The notes beneath the pieces were generated by a model that was not told where the DNA came from, made no database searches, and worked only from the letters and a program-made list of their open reading frames with translations. Below, in pieces: positions 30,902-42,551 of a DNA stretch of 64,000 bases. A program made the translations under genes and the position numbers. Numbering within the stretch: the stretch's first letter is position 1; every line of letters begins with the position of its first letter. The stretch comes from Gautieria morchelliformis (taxonomy: Eukaryota > Basidiomycota > Agaricomycetes > Gomphales > Gomphaceae), in contig WHVA01000128.1 in the NCBI GenBank assembly GCA_015179125.1, forward strand, positions 124,001 to 188,000. The letters are read 5' to 3'.

Positions 30902-33900
30902 CATGCCATCCTCCACCTCGAAGTTGTTCGCCATCCCAAAGCTGGCTCGGGATGGCACGAACTGGGTAACTTGGAAGGGTCAGACGCTAGCTACGCTAGC
31001 GATGACTCGGGGTGCCAGACGGCACCTAGAGGGGACTGCTAGGATCCCCCAACGCTCCCTACTTACCCGACCAGCCACACCTTGACGGAGAAGGAGGAGG
31101 AGTTAGAAGAGCTGGAAAAACGCTGGGACGACTATCACCAGTGCAAGGCAACTATCAAGGCACATATTTTCAGTTCTGTGCCCGACAGCGTCCTCATAGA
31201 GGTACGGAACCTGGACACTGCGAAGGAGGTCTGGGACGCCGTGTGCGCGAAGCATGAGGCGAAGGCCCTCACCGTCAAAGTCGACAGGCATCGATGCATG
31301 TACGAAATGAAATGTGAGGATGACTCGAATGCCCGCACTCACCTAGAGTCGCTCATGAAAATGCACAAACAACTTGCAAGCATGAACGCAGCACTCACCG
31401 ACAACGATCTAGTAACCATCATCCTCGGTTCACTCCCGAAGTCCTATCGCCCACTGATAAATGCCATCACGATGTCTGCAACACACGTGAAGGCCAGATT
31501 GGAACCCGATCAGGTGGTAGAAACACTGATTGACGAGTTCGAACGACTTACCATCGAAGAACGTCAACTCAAGGCAGGCGAGAATGCAATTGCAGCAGCG
31601 AAGGGCCGCGGAAAACCACAGCCACGCAGCAGTACCTCCAGCAGCGCTAGGACTGACGTTGAATGTTGGAACTGCAGAAAAAAGGGGCATAAGAAGGCAG
31701 ACTGCTGTTCTAAGGCCAAGAAGAAGGACAAAAAGGAGGGTGACACTGACAAGAAGGGCACTGACTCGGCGAACACAGCGACGGAAGGCGAGGAATTCGC
31801 CTTCACAACAACGTTCGCTGGGACCGCACTCACACTAGGAACGAGTCCGTTAACAGGCCACGAGGTCGACGTCTACGACTCAGGAGCGTCAGGACACATG
31901 TCACCAGACCGGCACCAGTTCATTACCTTCAAAGAGATCACACCGCACGCGATCAACGCCGCAGACAAGACGATATTCCAGGCTACTGGGATAGGGAACA
32001 TGAGGATAGGCATCCCCAACAGGAAAACAACGACGCACGTTACCTTGCGAGACGTGTTGTATTGCCCGGATCTGGCATTCACGTTGATATCCCTCACACG
32101 CTGCGACATGGCCGGTTACTCGGTCCTTCAGGAGGACCGACAATGCCTGATCCGAGACTCGAGAGGGGCGCTGCTGGGGCAGGTCCCACTCTCGAACGGG
32201 CTCTACAAGGTAGAGCATAAGTCCATGGCTGCGCCGGCAAATGCAGTAAGGAAAACACTCACCATCGATGAGCTGCCATGGGCCACATATCCCTGCTGAT
32301 CGCCCGGAAACTCGTCAGGGATGGTACCATAACAGGGCTAGATTTGGATGCCTCAAGTCAGCCGAGCTTTTGTAAGGCATGCGCACAAGCTAAGCCTACG
32401 CGCAAGCCGGTCCTGCAGGTGCGGGATGGACCGCGGGCCTCCACCTTCGGTGAAAAAGTCCACTCAGACGTCTGGGGGCCGGCGAATCCCCAGAGCTACG
32501 ATGGCAAGGAGTATTTTGTCAGTTTTACTGATGACCACAATAGGTGGACTTACCTCATCCCCATGGCAAGGAAGGCTGAAGCATTCGGCTGCTATAGGCA
32601 ATACGAGGCGTGGGTCGAGACCCAGCACGGCACGAAAATAAAACACCTGCAAACGGATCGTGGTGGTGAGTATCTTTCTCAGGAATTCACAACGCACCTT
32701 AAGTCAAGAGGGACGGTATAGAGTCTTACCGTACATGACACGCCAGAGGAGAATGGGGTGTTGGAACGCCTGAACAGAATGCTGTTAGAGCATGCGCGAG
32801 CCATGCTCCTGACAGTGGACTTGCCCAAGTTCCTGTGGACCGAGTCGGTGCAGCACACGGTCTGGTTGAAAAATCGCACCTCGACATGCGCGCTCGACGG
32901 CAAAACACCGTACGAGCTGATACACGGCGCGAAGCCTGATCTCACGGACCTACCTGAGTGGGGCACAACAGTCTTTGTGCTGAAAGAACACTCCAGCAAG
33001 CTGGATGCAAAGTCTGATGAGGGCAGGTGGATGGGGTACAGCGACGAGAGTAAAGGGCACAGAGTTTACTGGCCTGGAAAACGCCACGTCACGGTTGAAC
33101 GGAACGTCACGTTCGATGCCCCTGTCCTTGTGACTCCTGCTGACGCACTGGCTGAGGGGGAGTCTGACCCTCAGGGCAGCCAAGGCGCCAGCAGCATCCA
33201 TCAGGCCCAAAGACCACCGCCGCTACCGCCAGCACTGCCAGAAACGACCGCGCGGATCGACCCGCTCAAAGGGTTTGAGAGGGCGGACGCACCGCCAGAC
33301 CTGCCGCAGGGTAGGGGCCAGCGCACGCGAAAACCCTCTGCGTACGTGCGAGGGATCACGGACGGCGCAGGCAGCAGTACGGGCCACACAAACGCGCCTC
33401 CCTACCCGCGAGGATTGCCGCTACCCACAGATGGCACGGCATTGGCTGCCCTGGCAGAACTGGACAGTCGCATCGCCACCGAGCCCGAGGGGGAGACATG
33501 CCGTCCCCTCGAGTACTCGATGGCAGCAGCGGCACGCAACACGGGGGACGACCCGGTCAGCATGGCTGACGCATGTTCCCGCAATGACTGGCCGCTGTGG
33601 GACGCCTCGATCAAGTGCAAGCTGCGCCAGCACGCGGATCTAGGCACTTGGGACCTGGTGGAACCCCCGGATGGCGTGAGCATCGTGGGGAGTAGGCTTG
33701 TTTTCCACTACAAGCGCGATGCGAGCGGTCAGGTCGTGGCACACAAGACCAGACTTGTCGCACAAGGGTTCTCACAAACCGAAGGGATTGATTACAATGA
33801 GACCTTTTCCCCCACCGCCAAACTCTCCACCATCCGTATTATAGCCGCCATAGCAGTCAGGAACAACTGGGGGCTGGAGCAAACCGATATCGACAGCGCA

Positions 33901-34777
33901 TATCTCAACGCGCCGATCACCTAGACAGTTTACATGCATCAACCCAAGGGTTATGAAGTTGCTCGCAGGGAAAACCACGTCTGCCGCCTTAACCGTGCGA
34001 TCTATGGGTTAAAGCAGTCAGGGAGGGAGTGGTATGACATGTTATGTGGAATCATGTACAGGTTCGGCTTCACGCGGTGCGAGGTGGAACACGCTGTGTT
34101 CCACCGATACGCTGACCAGGACACGCTCATCGTCGCAGTTGATGTCGACAACCTCACTATGGCCAGTAACTCGAAGGCCGCGATCCGAAGATTCAAGGAC
34201 GGGTTGCGCACCGTCCTCAAAATCAAGGATATGGGGGATCTACATTGGTTACTAGGGATCGAAGTCAAACGGGACCGTGAGCTGCGAACTCTCTCTCTCT
34301 CACAGCGAGCTTACATCGAGAGGATCCTCAAGCGGTTCAGCCTACAGGACGCCAATCCCTTGACCATGCCACTCGATCCCCACCATAAACTGTCCTTGTC
34401 GCAATCCCGTCCACACCTCGGCAAAGCGACGATATGCGTAATGTCCCCTACAGGGAGGCCATCGGCTCCCTGATGTACACGGCGCTGGGCACACGCCCAG
34501 ACATATCATCCACCGTCTCCTTCCTCGCGCAATTCATGCAGAATCCGGGGAGGGCACATTGGGAAGCAGTAAAAAGAGTCTTTCATTACCTGAAGGGAAC
34601 GAAAGACACGTGTCTCGTCATCAGAGGAACGGGACAGGGCCTAGAGGCGTTCTCAGACGCGGATTGGGCGTCACAAGAACACAGACATTCTATTTCAGGT
34701 TACATGTTCACGATCGACGGAGGAGCGGTCTCCTGGAGCTCGAAGAAGCAGCCTATCGTCGCACTCTCGACAATGTA
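30902..34777 (+). pseudogene. Copia-2 gag-pol polyprotein, multiply disabled
   Basis: Gag starts at MPSSTSKLFAIPKL (30902) and includes the zinc knuckle CWNCRKKGHKKADC (about 31663). Protease is VYDSGASGHMS (about 31871). Integrase has FCKACAQAK, VHSDVWGP, LQTDRGGEY and ENGVLERLNR. RT runs from ADACSRNDWPLWDASIKCK through YNETFSPTAKL. RNase H has EAFSDADWASQEHRHSISGY. Defects: frameshift near 31040; small deletion and frameshift near 32275, before MGHIS; TAG at 32719-32721; TAG at 33922-33924; the RT YVDD box reads DVDN, with the Asn codon at 34150-34152; frameshift near 34410; TAG at 34777-34779 within the STM-AEYIA motif. RNase H coding continues in frame to the stop near 35103. Confidence 0.93.
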
Positions 34778-34779
34778 GG

Positions 34780-35104
34780 CTGAGTACATCGCGGCGACAC
34801 ATGCTACAAAGGAGGCTCTTTGGATTCAGACATTTATCGCGGAAATAGCGCGACCACTCAAGGAGCCCGTCACCATTCACTTAGACAATATTTCTGCCAT
34901 CTCTATCACGAAGAATGACGCGTACCACCCCCGTACCAAACATATCGACATTCGCTACCACTTCATATGGGACGCCGTTCGCAGGAAGCTCATACAGGTC
35001 GACTACGTCCCTACCGCTGACATGGCGGTGGACATGTTCACCAAACCCCTACCCCGGCACAAGGTAGAGTACCTGAACACGCTGGTAGGGATGTGTTCCG
35101 CTTA
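34780..35104 (+). pseudogene. Copia-2 RNase H C-terminal end
   Basis: After the TAG, the frame gives AEYIAATHATKEALWIQTFIAEIARPL, LDNISAI (usually DNQSAI), HPRTKHIDIRYHFI and MFTKPLPRHKVEYLNTLVGMC, the expected Copia end. Confidence 0.85.
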
Positions 35105-35112
35105 AGGGGGAG

Positions 35113-35416
35113 TGTTGGGGTTATCGGGGATAAGCTAGAACACAGTCAGGGTGGAGGGGAGGTCGGGCAGGGTATTGTTTCATGTCAGCAGCCTCGGGCA
35201 TATGCCTGAGGCCATATATAGTGCAACACCGTAGTTAGCCGCACCTCAGTGAACTACCTCGTTCACTGAGGTGCGTACTCTTGTCTATCCACGTCTAGAT
35301 ATAGAGTTACTCACTATGTTGATAGCTTCTATATCTAGGTACAGTACTAATACATACTGAGTGAACTACCTCGTTCACTGAGCTTCTATATCTAGCTACT
35401 GCGCATAACCGCTACA
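35113..35416 (+). repeat. 3' LTR of Copia-2
   Basis: 304 bp, same termini as the 5' LTR. Directly followed by the CCTGA duplication and resumed Crypton coding sequence. Confidence 0.95.
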
Positions 35417-38158
35417 CCTGAACTACGAGACTACTCGGAAGCAGGTGCATTCACTTGAGACACATCAGTATACACTGATTTGGACCTTGAGCTCACGATA
35501 AACAGTTCAAATGGGGAAACAATGGGGAAATGAACGAAGGAACTAATGTGGGCAAGCAGGTTATCAAGAGCGTCTCCACCCTCGAAAACCATCAAAAATT
35601 GAACCAACACCTCTACACTAACATTCCAGGGTCTCAAATCAGGCTTCGAGATGACATCCAAATACGAGAGATCGAACAGGCCACCGCACACAACGAGCCT
35701 GATCACCACAGAAAATATCAGACTTTGAAGGCCGCAGGTTCATTCAGCGGTGAGTGTAGGGGTTTTTATATCCTTATCAGTAGCTTAAACTTCTCAGTTT
35801 CCACAAGACACTTATACTCATGAAGATCCCACGGCAATCTCCCAGTACTGTCTAACAATGCCTGTGACCAAAAAGGCCCTCGTTAGAAGCCTTCGCAACC
35901 AAGCAATGATACTGCTTGCAGCTGGCTGAGCATACCAAGGGGACAGCCAACGCCCCTTAGAATGGTCCGACCTGGGCATACGGAACATCCCAAATGTCAG
36001 TGCCGGGTTTGATGCTGAAATTGCGGTAAGTTGACTGTTGTTATTGTTTCGAGGATGATGAGCCAACGGTAGGTCTGGCAACAAGGCCATGATTTTGCTG
36101 TCCTGTAATTCAAAGCATAACCAAGACGGCCGACTCGATGAACATGGTGTCATTCATCATCGGTTTGCAGCGTTATGCCCCATCAGAGCCTTGGCTCTCT
36201 ATTTTTTTGTGCAATTCCACATCCTAAACATTCCTCGACCTTCGTTTGTACCAGATTTTTCTGACAGTGCACGTATGGCTGGGTATGGACAGTATTGACA
36301 CAAGGCATGGTATGAGCTCAAAGTGTTCTATGCTTCGGAGATCACCAAGCCCATGTTGTATGATAGTAAGTGCCCGTTGGCACGCATGCATCTCCATGCA
36401 GACACTCATTTCTTTCGAGATCACCTTGAGAGGGTCAAGGCTTTGCACAAGGCCAGCAACATTGATCTGAGCAAGGTGACCCATGCGATGCATGTCTATG
36501 CGGCTGAAATCTCCCATGCTCATGGAACATCCATGGACGACACTAAGGCCCTCGGTGGTTGGAACGATTCTGGGCCTATAGACCATGCTCCAACACTAAA
36601 ATCCCACTTCCAGCTCTTCTGGGTGCCACGATGTTCAATGCTGCGAAGCCGGAAAACCATGCCCTTCCTCGAGACTGCCTAGGTAAGTTGCTCTAGAGTC
36701 TATAAGGTGTCAGAATGTTCATGGTTCGTGCTTCGGATCAGAGCCTCCTAAAGAGATAGTAGGTGGCATATTTCCCTGGGTTGAAGAAGAAATGGAGGCC
36801 CTTCATAACCGTCGGGATGCACACGAAGAGTGTAGGGACTTCGCTCTGGATCGTTTCTTAGCTTTGTTAGGTTTCATGCGGAAAATCCTGGTGCAGGACC
36901 TTGCTGTCCTATTTCAAAATGCTCCAGACTCCCACATATTCTCGTATGAACCGTTCAACTGACCTGAGTTCGGGGTGTTTGCTGCACTTGTGCCAAAACA
37001 AATTGCAAGGGCAGAAGACGATGCTCGTGCCACATTCAGGAATTTGCCAGAACACATGGCACAGACGTTGCATGGCATTGTTGAATCCTCGAAACTCTCT
37101 CAGCAGGAACAAATGCGTCAGATACAGGTATAGTTTTCACAACTTTAAGAACAGATGATACAGATGGGTGGGAGCATCAGACTACTGGCGGAGGCAGGAC
37201 CGCCTCACACAAAAAGGTCAAAGGAAAGGTAATTATGTATCTTTCAGGATTTGCTCTCAGCTTACATTGTGGGTAGCTGCCACTGCCAGTGATCAGCCTC
37301 CATCCCCACCCCCAATGTTGAACGGTCCAGCCACCCTGCAGGCTTCCCTCTCCTCTGCCTCACTGTTTTCAGCACTATTGCCAAGGGTGGACTCTGGCAA
37401 TTACAGGTCAGAAGTACCTGCACCTGCACCAGTGGTGTCCACCGACATAAGCAACTCACCAGGAGCTGTTGCCACTACAGCGGGAGTAGCACCAGGATTG
37501 GAGGCCACAGTATCGGACAGTGGCTTGGCCAGCAGGCCCTCGGCCGAGGCTCCCCGGCCTCACACACCAACAAGCTTGATCCCAGCAAGGGATCAGACCC
37601 CACCACCGGTGGTGCCGTCTCCACCTTTGTCCACTCGAACGATACGCTGGAACGCCCTGTTCACGACATTCAGTCGAAGTCATATTGAAAAACATGTGTG
37701 TGTACAAGCACGACACCTGGCTTCCGCTCTATGAATTCCAAACCCTTCGCACCTTCTCTGATGCCTGGGAGGAATGGGCGAAGGGACTGAATGGATACTT
37801 CCCAGTCCGTGTCCTCCACGAACAGTTCTCAACACCGGCATGGTATCAGAGCGTGCACGGCGTTGTTATGGAAGCCGGACGGCGTCGGAAGGTGATCGCA
37901 CTCATTGAGAGATTAGCGGCAAAGCCTGGGTGGACGATTCCAAAGGCTTTGGAATTTTTGACGGCAACGTATGGTGTGCGCTTTACACCGGGAACGTTTG
38001 CCAGGTATCTGGCAAAAGCTGGCAAAAGGCGGCGGGAAAAACATGGACGCAGTCCTAGCCAGTGCGGCAACCTACCGCACATGATCTCTACTCCTGGAGC
38101 TCACTTCCGTAATGCAGCCAACATCTTATACAATCCTATCAGCACGTCTCCCAAATAA
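35417..38158 (+). pseudogene. Crypton-like tyrosine recombinase with GCR1_C domain, rest of gene
   Basis: Pieces in order: NYETTRKQ; VGKQVIKSVSTLENHQKLNQHLY and EQATAHNEPDHHRKYQTLKAAGSFS (35550-35745); an intron-like gap; DLGIRNIPNVSAGFD (35960-36025), after a stop in AG-AYQGDSQ; GRLDEHGVIHHRFAALCPIRALALYFF (36128-36215); HADTHFFRDHLERVKALHKASNIDLSKVTHAMHVYAAEISHAHGTS...TKALGGWNDSG (36390-36570); LLGATMFNAAKPENHALPRDC in a shifted frame (36617-36680), followed by GTAAG. A Glu-rich helical segment follows (PPKEIVGGIFPWVEEEMEALHNRRDAHEE, 36745-36830), then a Pro/Ala/Ser linker. Last is a GCR1_C DNA-binding domain (WLPLYEFQTLRTFSDAWEEWAKGLNGYFPVR...RRRKVIALIERLAAKPGWTIPKALEFL). The Ndc10-II plus GCR1_C pairing is typical of fungal Crypton-type recombinases. 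Stops and a frameshift show it is not functional. Confidence 0.75.
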
Positions 38159-39046
38159 GCCGGCCGAAGTTAGAGTACACCACGTAAATAACGCACCATA
38201 AACAGTTCAGAAGTTGCAACGAAGCCATGCCGACTGCGTACCTAAGTGAGAGGAACGGTGGGAGCTGTGCTCGTGCACCGTTGAGGGTGATCAGGAATCG
38301 GTAGGACTACGGTACAAGGGGAATCAGATATCGGAACGAGACGACCAAAAATTATGCGACATACGGTTAAGTATTTCAGAAAGCACTCACCAATGAATAT
38401 TTAGCAACGGCGTGCTTCTGCATCCAAGGAATAAGGGTGTGGGAAGTAAACAAGAACTTCAAAATGTCAGGACGACACCAGCCGGCACTGATATACCCAC
38501 AGTGATGTTAAAACCAGTACCACGCCAGAGATACAGCGCCAGACCAACCACGAAGCGCGAGGCCGATATCCTGGAAATGTACCCCAGCAGCCTCTTCCAC
38601 GGAGTGCGATAGAAAACCAGAATGGTAGCCATGAGGCCACCAGAAGAATAAATTATGGCCGAAAATGGATATCAACACTTACTAGCTACGCGGCACTGAC
38701 ATCAGATGAACGAACCATGCTCCTAGCCTCATTCCGTTACAAGACCGGCCGCACGCAAATGATAACTATGTACAACCGTCGACGCGTCAGAGCTATCGGA
38801 GTGAGAGGCGTCGTGAGCGCAAGGGGATCGAGCAGGGAGTTGAGTACACAGTGGCACCCGTTCGAACATTCGAACGGGACCCAGTGCTGGCGGCGCGGAG
38901 GTCCCCAACGGTCGTTAGCTAACTAAGATCGATACACGGGTACCGACAGGGCGGCGCCGCGACTCCGACCTCACCCTGTATACATAAAGACGGGTTATAT
39001 TTTCACAATACCGACCTAATATGCACGATCCGGGTGTGTGTCAATA
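38159..39046. other. Intergenic, no gene recognised
   Basis: GC-balanced, no frame beyond about 70 codons and no repeat to other parts of the window. It holds whatever remains of the Crypton 3' flank and the upstream region of tRNA-Asp. Confidence 0.5.
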
Positions 39047-39118
39047 TCTCAGTTAGTATAGAGGTTAGTATTCGCGCTTGTCACGCGCGAGACCGGGGTT
39101 CGATTCCCCGACTGAGAG
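39047..39118 (+). tRNA. tRNA-Asp (anticodon GTC)
   Basis: 72 nt, folding cleanly. The acceptor arm pairs TCTCAGT with ACTGAGA, with discriminator G at 39118. The D-arm region is AGTATAGAGGTTAGTAT. The anticodon stem is CGCGC/GCGCG around the loop TTGTCAC, with anticodon GTC at 39080-39082. The T-arm contains GGTTCGATTCC. No intron. A and B box promoter sequences are internal, as usual for RNA polymerase III genes. It has the same length and loop sequences as typical eukaryotic tRNA-Asp. No CCA is encoded. Confidence 0.97.
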
Positions 39119-39132
39119 TTTTTTTTTTTTTT
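39119..39132 (+). terminator. Pol III oligo-T terminator of tRNA-Asp
   Basis: A run of 14 T residues starts directly after the tRNA discriminator base. This is the expected RNA polymerase III termination signal. Confidence 0.9.
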
Positions 39133-39256
39133 GGCTTCGATAATCATTTTAGAGAATTCTTCACGCTGCTATGAAATTCATCCCTACAAGCGTTCTCTAC
39201 CATCATCGTAATGCGACCTATGGCCACTTTTGGTTACGGGAATCAGTTCACGCTGC

Positions 39257-41039
39257 TCAGAAACCGCCCATACCGCCCATGCCTCCCATGCCTCCCATGC
39301 CTCCACCCATGCCGCCTGCTGGAGGTTGCTTCTCCTCGGCCTCGACGACGCATACTTCGGAAGTTGTGAGGAGGGATGCCACGCCGCTGGCATCGATGAG
39401 AGCCGTGCGGACGACCTTCAGTGGGTCGACAATGCCCTTTTCGATCAGGTTCACATACTCGCTCTTGCCTGCATCATACCCCCACTCGAATTGGTCACGG
39501 TATCTATCGAGAATCGCGCCGACCACTACGCTTCCTTCTTCGCCAGCGTTCTCGATGATAGTCCGCGCGGGACGGGAGAGCGCGCTTCGGATGATGCTCA
39601 CGCCGAGCTGCTGATCAAAATTCTCCGGCTTGAGATTTTCAAGAGCAACCACACTGGCCTTAAGGAGTGCGACACCACCACCCGGAAGAATACCTTCCTC
39701 AACGGCTGCCCGGGTGGCGTTCAATGCATCGTCGTAACGGTCTTTCTTCTCCCCCACCTCGACCTCTGAGGAGCCGCCGACCTTGATAACAGCGACACCC
39801 CCAGAGAGCTTAGCCAACCGCTCCTGCAGCTTCGTTTTATCGTAGTCCGAGGTAGTACTATCGGCAATAACCCCGCGAATCTGCTCGCAACGCGCTGCAA
39901 TGGCGTCCTTTGTACCCTCGCCGTTAAGGAAAATGGTATCCTCTTTGGTTATCGTGACAGAGCCGGTGGAACCGAGCAAGTCAGGGGTGGCACGCTCAAG
40001 CTTGATGTCAAGCTCGTCAGTGAAGACGGTACCACCAGTTAATATTGCGAGGTCTCCAAGGATCGATTTCCGATTATCACCAAAGCCAGGAGCCTTCACC
40101 GCGGCAACCTGCAACTGCCCACGTAGCTTATTGAGAATGCATGCGGCGAGGGCCTCGCCATCAATATCCTCAGCAATAATAAGGAGTGGTCGGCGGGCCT
40201 GTGCAGCAGCTTCCAGAGAAGGCAAGATATCCTGGAGTAACGAAATCTTCTTTTCGGATAAAAGGATGAGAGGTTTCTCAAACTCCACACGCTGTGACTT
40301 GACGTCAGTGATGAAGTATGGCGAGATGAAACCACGGTCGAAGCGCATGCCCTCTGTAATTTCAATCTCGTCATCAATAGTTCGGCCCTCTTTGACAGTG
40401 ATGACACCCTCTTTTCCGACCTTCTCCATAGCCTGCGCAATAAGCTCGCCTACATGCGCGTCGCCATTAGCAGAGATTGTGGCGACTTGTGCTATCTCGG
40501 CCGAAGTAGTAATACTGCGCTTGTTACTTTCAAGGAATGCTATAACGCGGTCCACAGCAGCCTGACAGCCCCTACGGAGGTCCATTGGATTGCACCCTGC
40601 GGCGACATTCTTCACACCCTCGGCATAGATAGCACGCGCGAGAACAGTCGCGGTCGTAGTTCCGTCTCCAGCAGTCTCATTGGTCTTCTGCGCGACATCC
40701 TGCACTAACCGGGCACCAAGGTTCTCAAATTTGTCCTTCAGGGAAATAGCCTTGGCTACAGTGACTCCATCTTTGGTAATTTTGGGGCCACCGAATGACT
40801 GCTCAATGATTACACTTCGCCCTTTGTTGTTGTCAGTGGGGAACGCAGTACTAGGTGATTCAGTTCTTACCTTTAGGACCCAGAGTAACACTGACAGCCT
40901 TCGCCAGAATGTCAACACCAGCGAGGATCGCCGCTCGACCGTCATTAGAAAACTTGATCTGCTTGTGGGCACCACGAGCGATTAGAGTCTTGGAGATGGA
41001 AGCCCGACGTAGTGCTACAGCCTTGGACAGGTGATGCAT
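39257..41039 (-). CDS. hsp60: Mitochondrial chaperonin HSP60 (Cpn60/GroEL family)
   Basis: Two exons, 41039-40871 and 40821-39257, separated by a 49-bp GT-AG intron (40870-40822, GTAAGAACTG...AACAAAG). The predicted product is 577 aa, a normal length for fungal HSP60. The start ATG at 41039 opens [23 protein letters not shown], an Arg/Ser-rich mitochondrial presequence. Family signatures are intact: the phosphate-binding GPKG-R segment across the intron, KDGVTVAK (Asp74), [11 protein letters not shown] (109-117), the apical domain around [14 protein letters not shown], the ATP-site [27 protein letters not shown], and a C-terminal Gly-Gly-Met repeat tail. It folds imported and stressed proteins in the mitochondrial matrix with its co-chaperonin. 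It is the only clearly intact host protein gene in the window, and it is convergent with tRNA-Asp, 139 bp away. An HSE-like promoter is possible upstream but not convincing. Confidence 0.97.
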
Positions 41040-41283
41040 GATAGAAAATATTCGACTGAGATCACATGATCCAGACGACCGCGGAGTTGTCTGGTAATGT
41101 TGCCGCGGCTCGGCTTTGGCTCCGCGCCGAGCGAAGAGTTCAAGCCGAGCCGTTTGAAAATGCCGAAGACTTGGGGCTTGCATATGATAAGTATTTTCCA
41201 GTATAGATTTTTTTTTTTGCTATACTTATCAAAGTTACTGTACGGTTGAACTTACATAAGGAACGCATGACAAGTTCAAACCT

Positions 41284-41954
41284 GGCTAAGGTAGAGGCAG
41301 CTACTAACCGGCACCCCCTTACATAAGCCTGCAGGCCTGTTCGAAGAAAACCTATAAGCAATTACTCAAGATAGATAATTCATATATTTTGCCTAGAATC
41401 CATTCAGTATATGTCAGGCTATCATTTGTTGCAAAGGATTTATTCATTTTCTCAAATTTGGTAGAGGAGTTGCATTTCCAAAGTTGGAGTGTCAAAAAAA
41501 TTATATTTTTATTTCTACATAGTTTTGGAGTGATTTGGAGCAACTTTCCATTTTCCAAAGAGATGGATTTTGCGCGTCACGTGACCCCACGTGACCTCGG
41601 CTAGCCTAAGAAAACTTAAAAAATTATTTATCTAAATTTATTGCATTCATTTGCATTTTTAAAACTAGTTTCATTGCGAGTTAACTTTCATAGCAGCATT
41701 GGGGAGCTCCCTATCAAAAGATGTTGATTGGTTCCCAAGCTGTCTGGGCTAACCGGTGGTATCACAGGCACTACATTCTTCCAAACACTATCCTAGATGA
41801 ACTTCAGAAGGCTGGGAAGAGATACAGATTTTATATCCTAATTTATATTGCTAAAAAAAAAATTAAATTCCTAAACCCTCAGATTTTGCGCTCACGTGAC
41901 ATAGGCGCCCATATTACATAAGGGTGCCGGTTCCTAGCTGCCTCTACCTTAGCT
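41284..41954. mobile_element. MITE-like element upstream of hsp60 (671 bp)
   Basis: Left end GGCTAAGGTAGAGGCAGCTA and, after two mismatches, AACCGGCACCC. The right end is its inverted complement (GGGTGCCGGTTCC, TAGCTGCCTCTACCTTAGC). The inverted repeat is about 33 bp with few mismatches. The interior is AT-rich and non-coding, with a short direct repeat GATTTTGCGC(G)TCACGTGAC at about 41570 and 41881. I could not find a clean target duplication. A non-autonomous inverted-repeat transposon is the most likely reading. Confidence 0.72.
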
Positions 41955-41979
41955 AAGACGGAAGGGTTGATTGGTAATC

Positions 41980-42354
41980 TGTGAGGGCAACACTAATGAC
42001 GAAGCCACAACCAAAGATACTCAAGGAGATAAGAGCCGATACTAGGACAATGACCAACTGTGTAGTGGGTATCCTCAGTTTATAACTCTACCAACGATAG
42101 ATACATGGGGACTTGCCTGTGTAGTGGGTATCCTCAGAGATCAAGCTGAGGAAATGCCACCACACGGGCTACAGTCTTATAGCGCTGGCAAGGCTTACAT
42201 AATAGGGGAGATGGAAACTTGTAGAAGGTTATGGAAAGTGACAGAAAGTGACATGTGACAGAAGGTGATGGAAGGTTATGGAAACTGACGGAAGATGACG
42301 GAAACTCATGGAAGGAAATAGAAACTTGTGGAAGGAAACACGTGAACCCTGACA
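41980..42354 (-). mobile_element. Solo LTR of the Gypsy chromovirus family (375 bp)
   Basis: Reverse complement of the LTR at 5212-5709, with termini TGTGAGGGCAACAC and ...GTGAACCCTGACA on the plus strand. Perfect 5-bp duplications TAATC lie at 41975-41979 and 42355-42359. The structure shows a full element inserted here and was later reduced to one LTR by recombination. The internal CATGTCAC-type array is much shorter than in the other copy. Confidence 0.94.
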
Positions 42355-42551
42355 TAATCACACCCTTCTTTCCTTCGCTCCTCCATATCCAGGTGTAGCG
42401 TAGCGGATTGCCCGTCTCGCTCTCGTGACTCTTCATTTCTCTTGACACTATTCTCTCCTGACACTTTCTACCTTTCACGCTCAGTCACTCTGTTTCTGCC
42501 TTTCACTCTCCATGGGCGCTCATCCGTCTCACTCCCAAAAATACGGCGATG

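Larger units (their letters stand above)
30574..35416 (+). mobile_element. Copia-2: 4843-bp Ty1/Copia element
   Basis: LTRs of exactly 304 bp lie at 30574-30877 and 35113-35416, both starting TGTTGGGGTTATCGG and ending ACCGCTACA. Perfect CCTGA duplications lie at 30569-30573 and 35417-35421. The LTRs differ at 7 positions by eye (5 transitions, 2 transversions), about 2.3 percent. The internal region has the complete Copia domain order but carries several stops, frameshifts and an RT active-site change. A GGTTATGGGC motif lies right after the 5' LTR in the primer-binding position, and a GGGGGAG tract precedes the 3' LTR. Confidence 0.96.

Noticed and set aside
39230-40565. Plus-strand frames of 145-220 codons across the hsp60 locus
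   Set aside because: These are antisense shadows of a strongly conserved, intact HSP60 coding sequence on the minus strand.
41040-41160. Heat-shock element upstream of hsp60
   Set aside because: GAA and TTC triplets are present (GAAGAGTTC), but their spacing does not fit the alternating nGAAnnTTCn consensus well enough.
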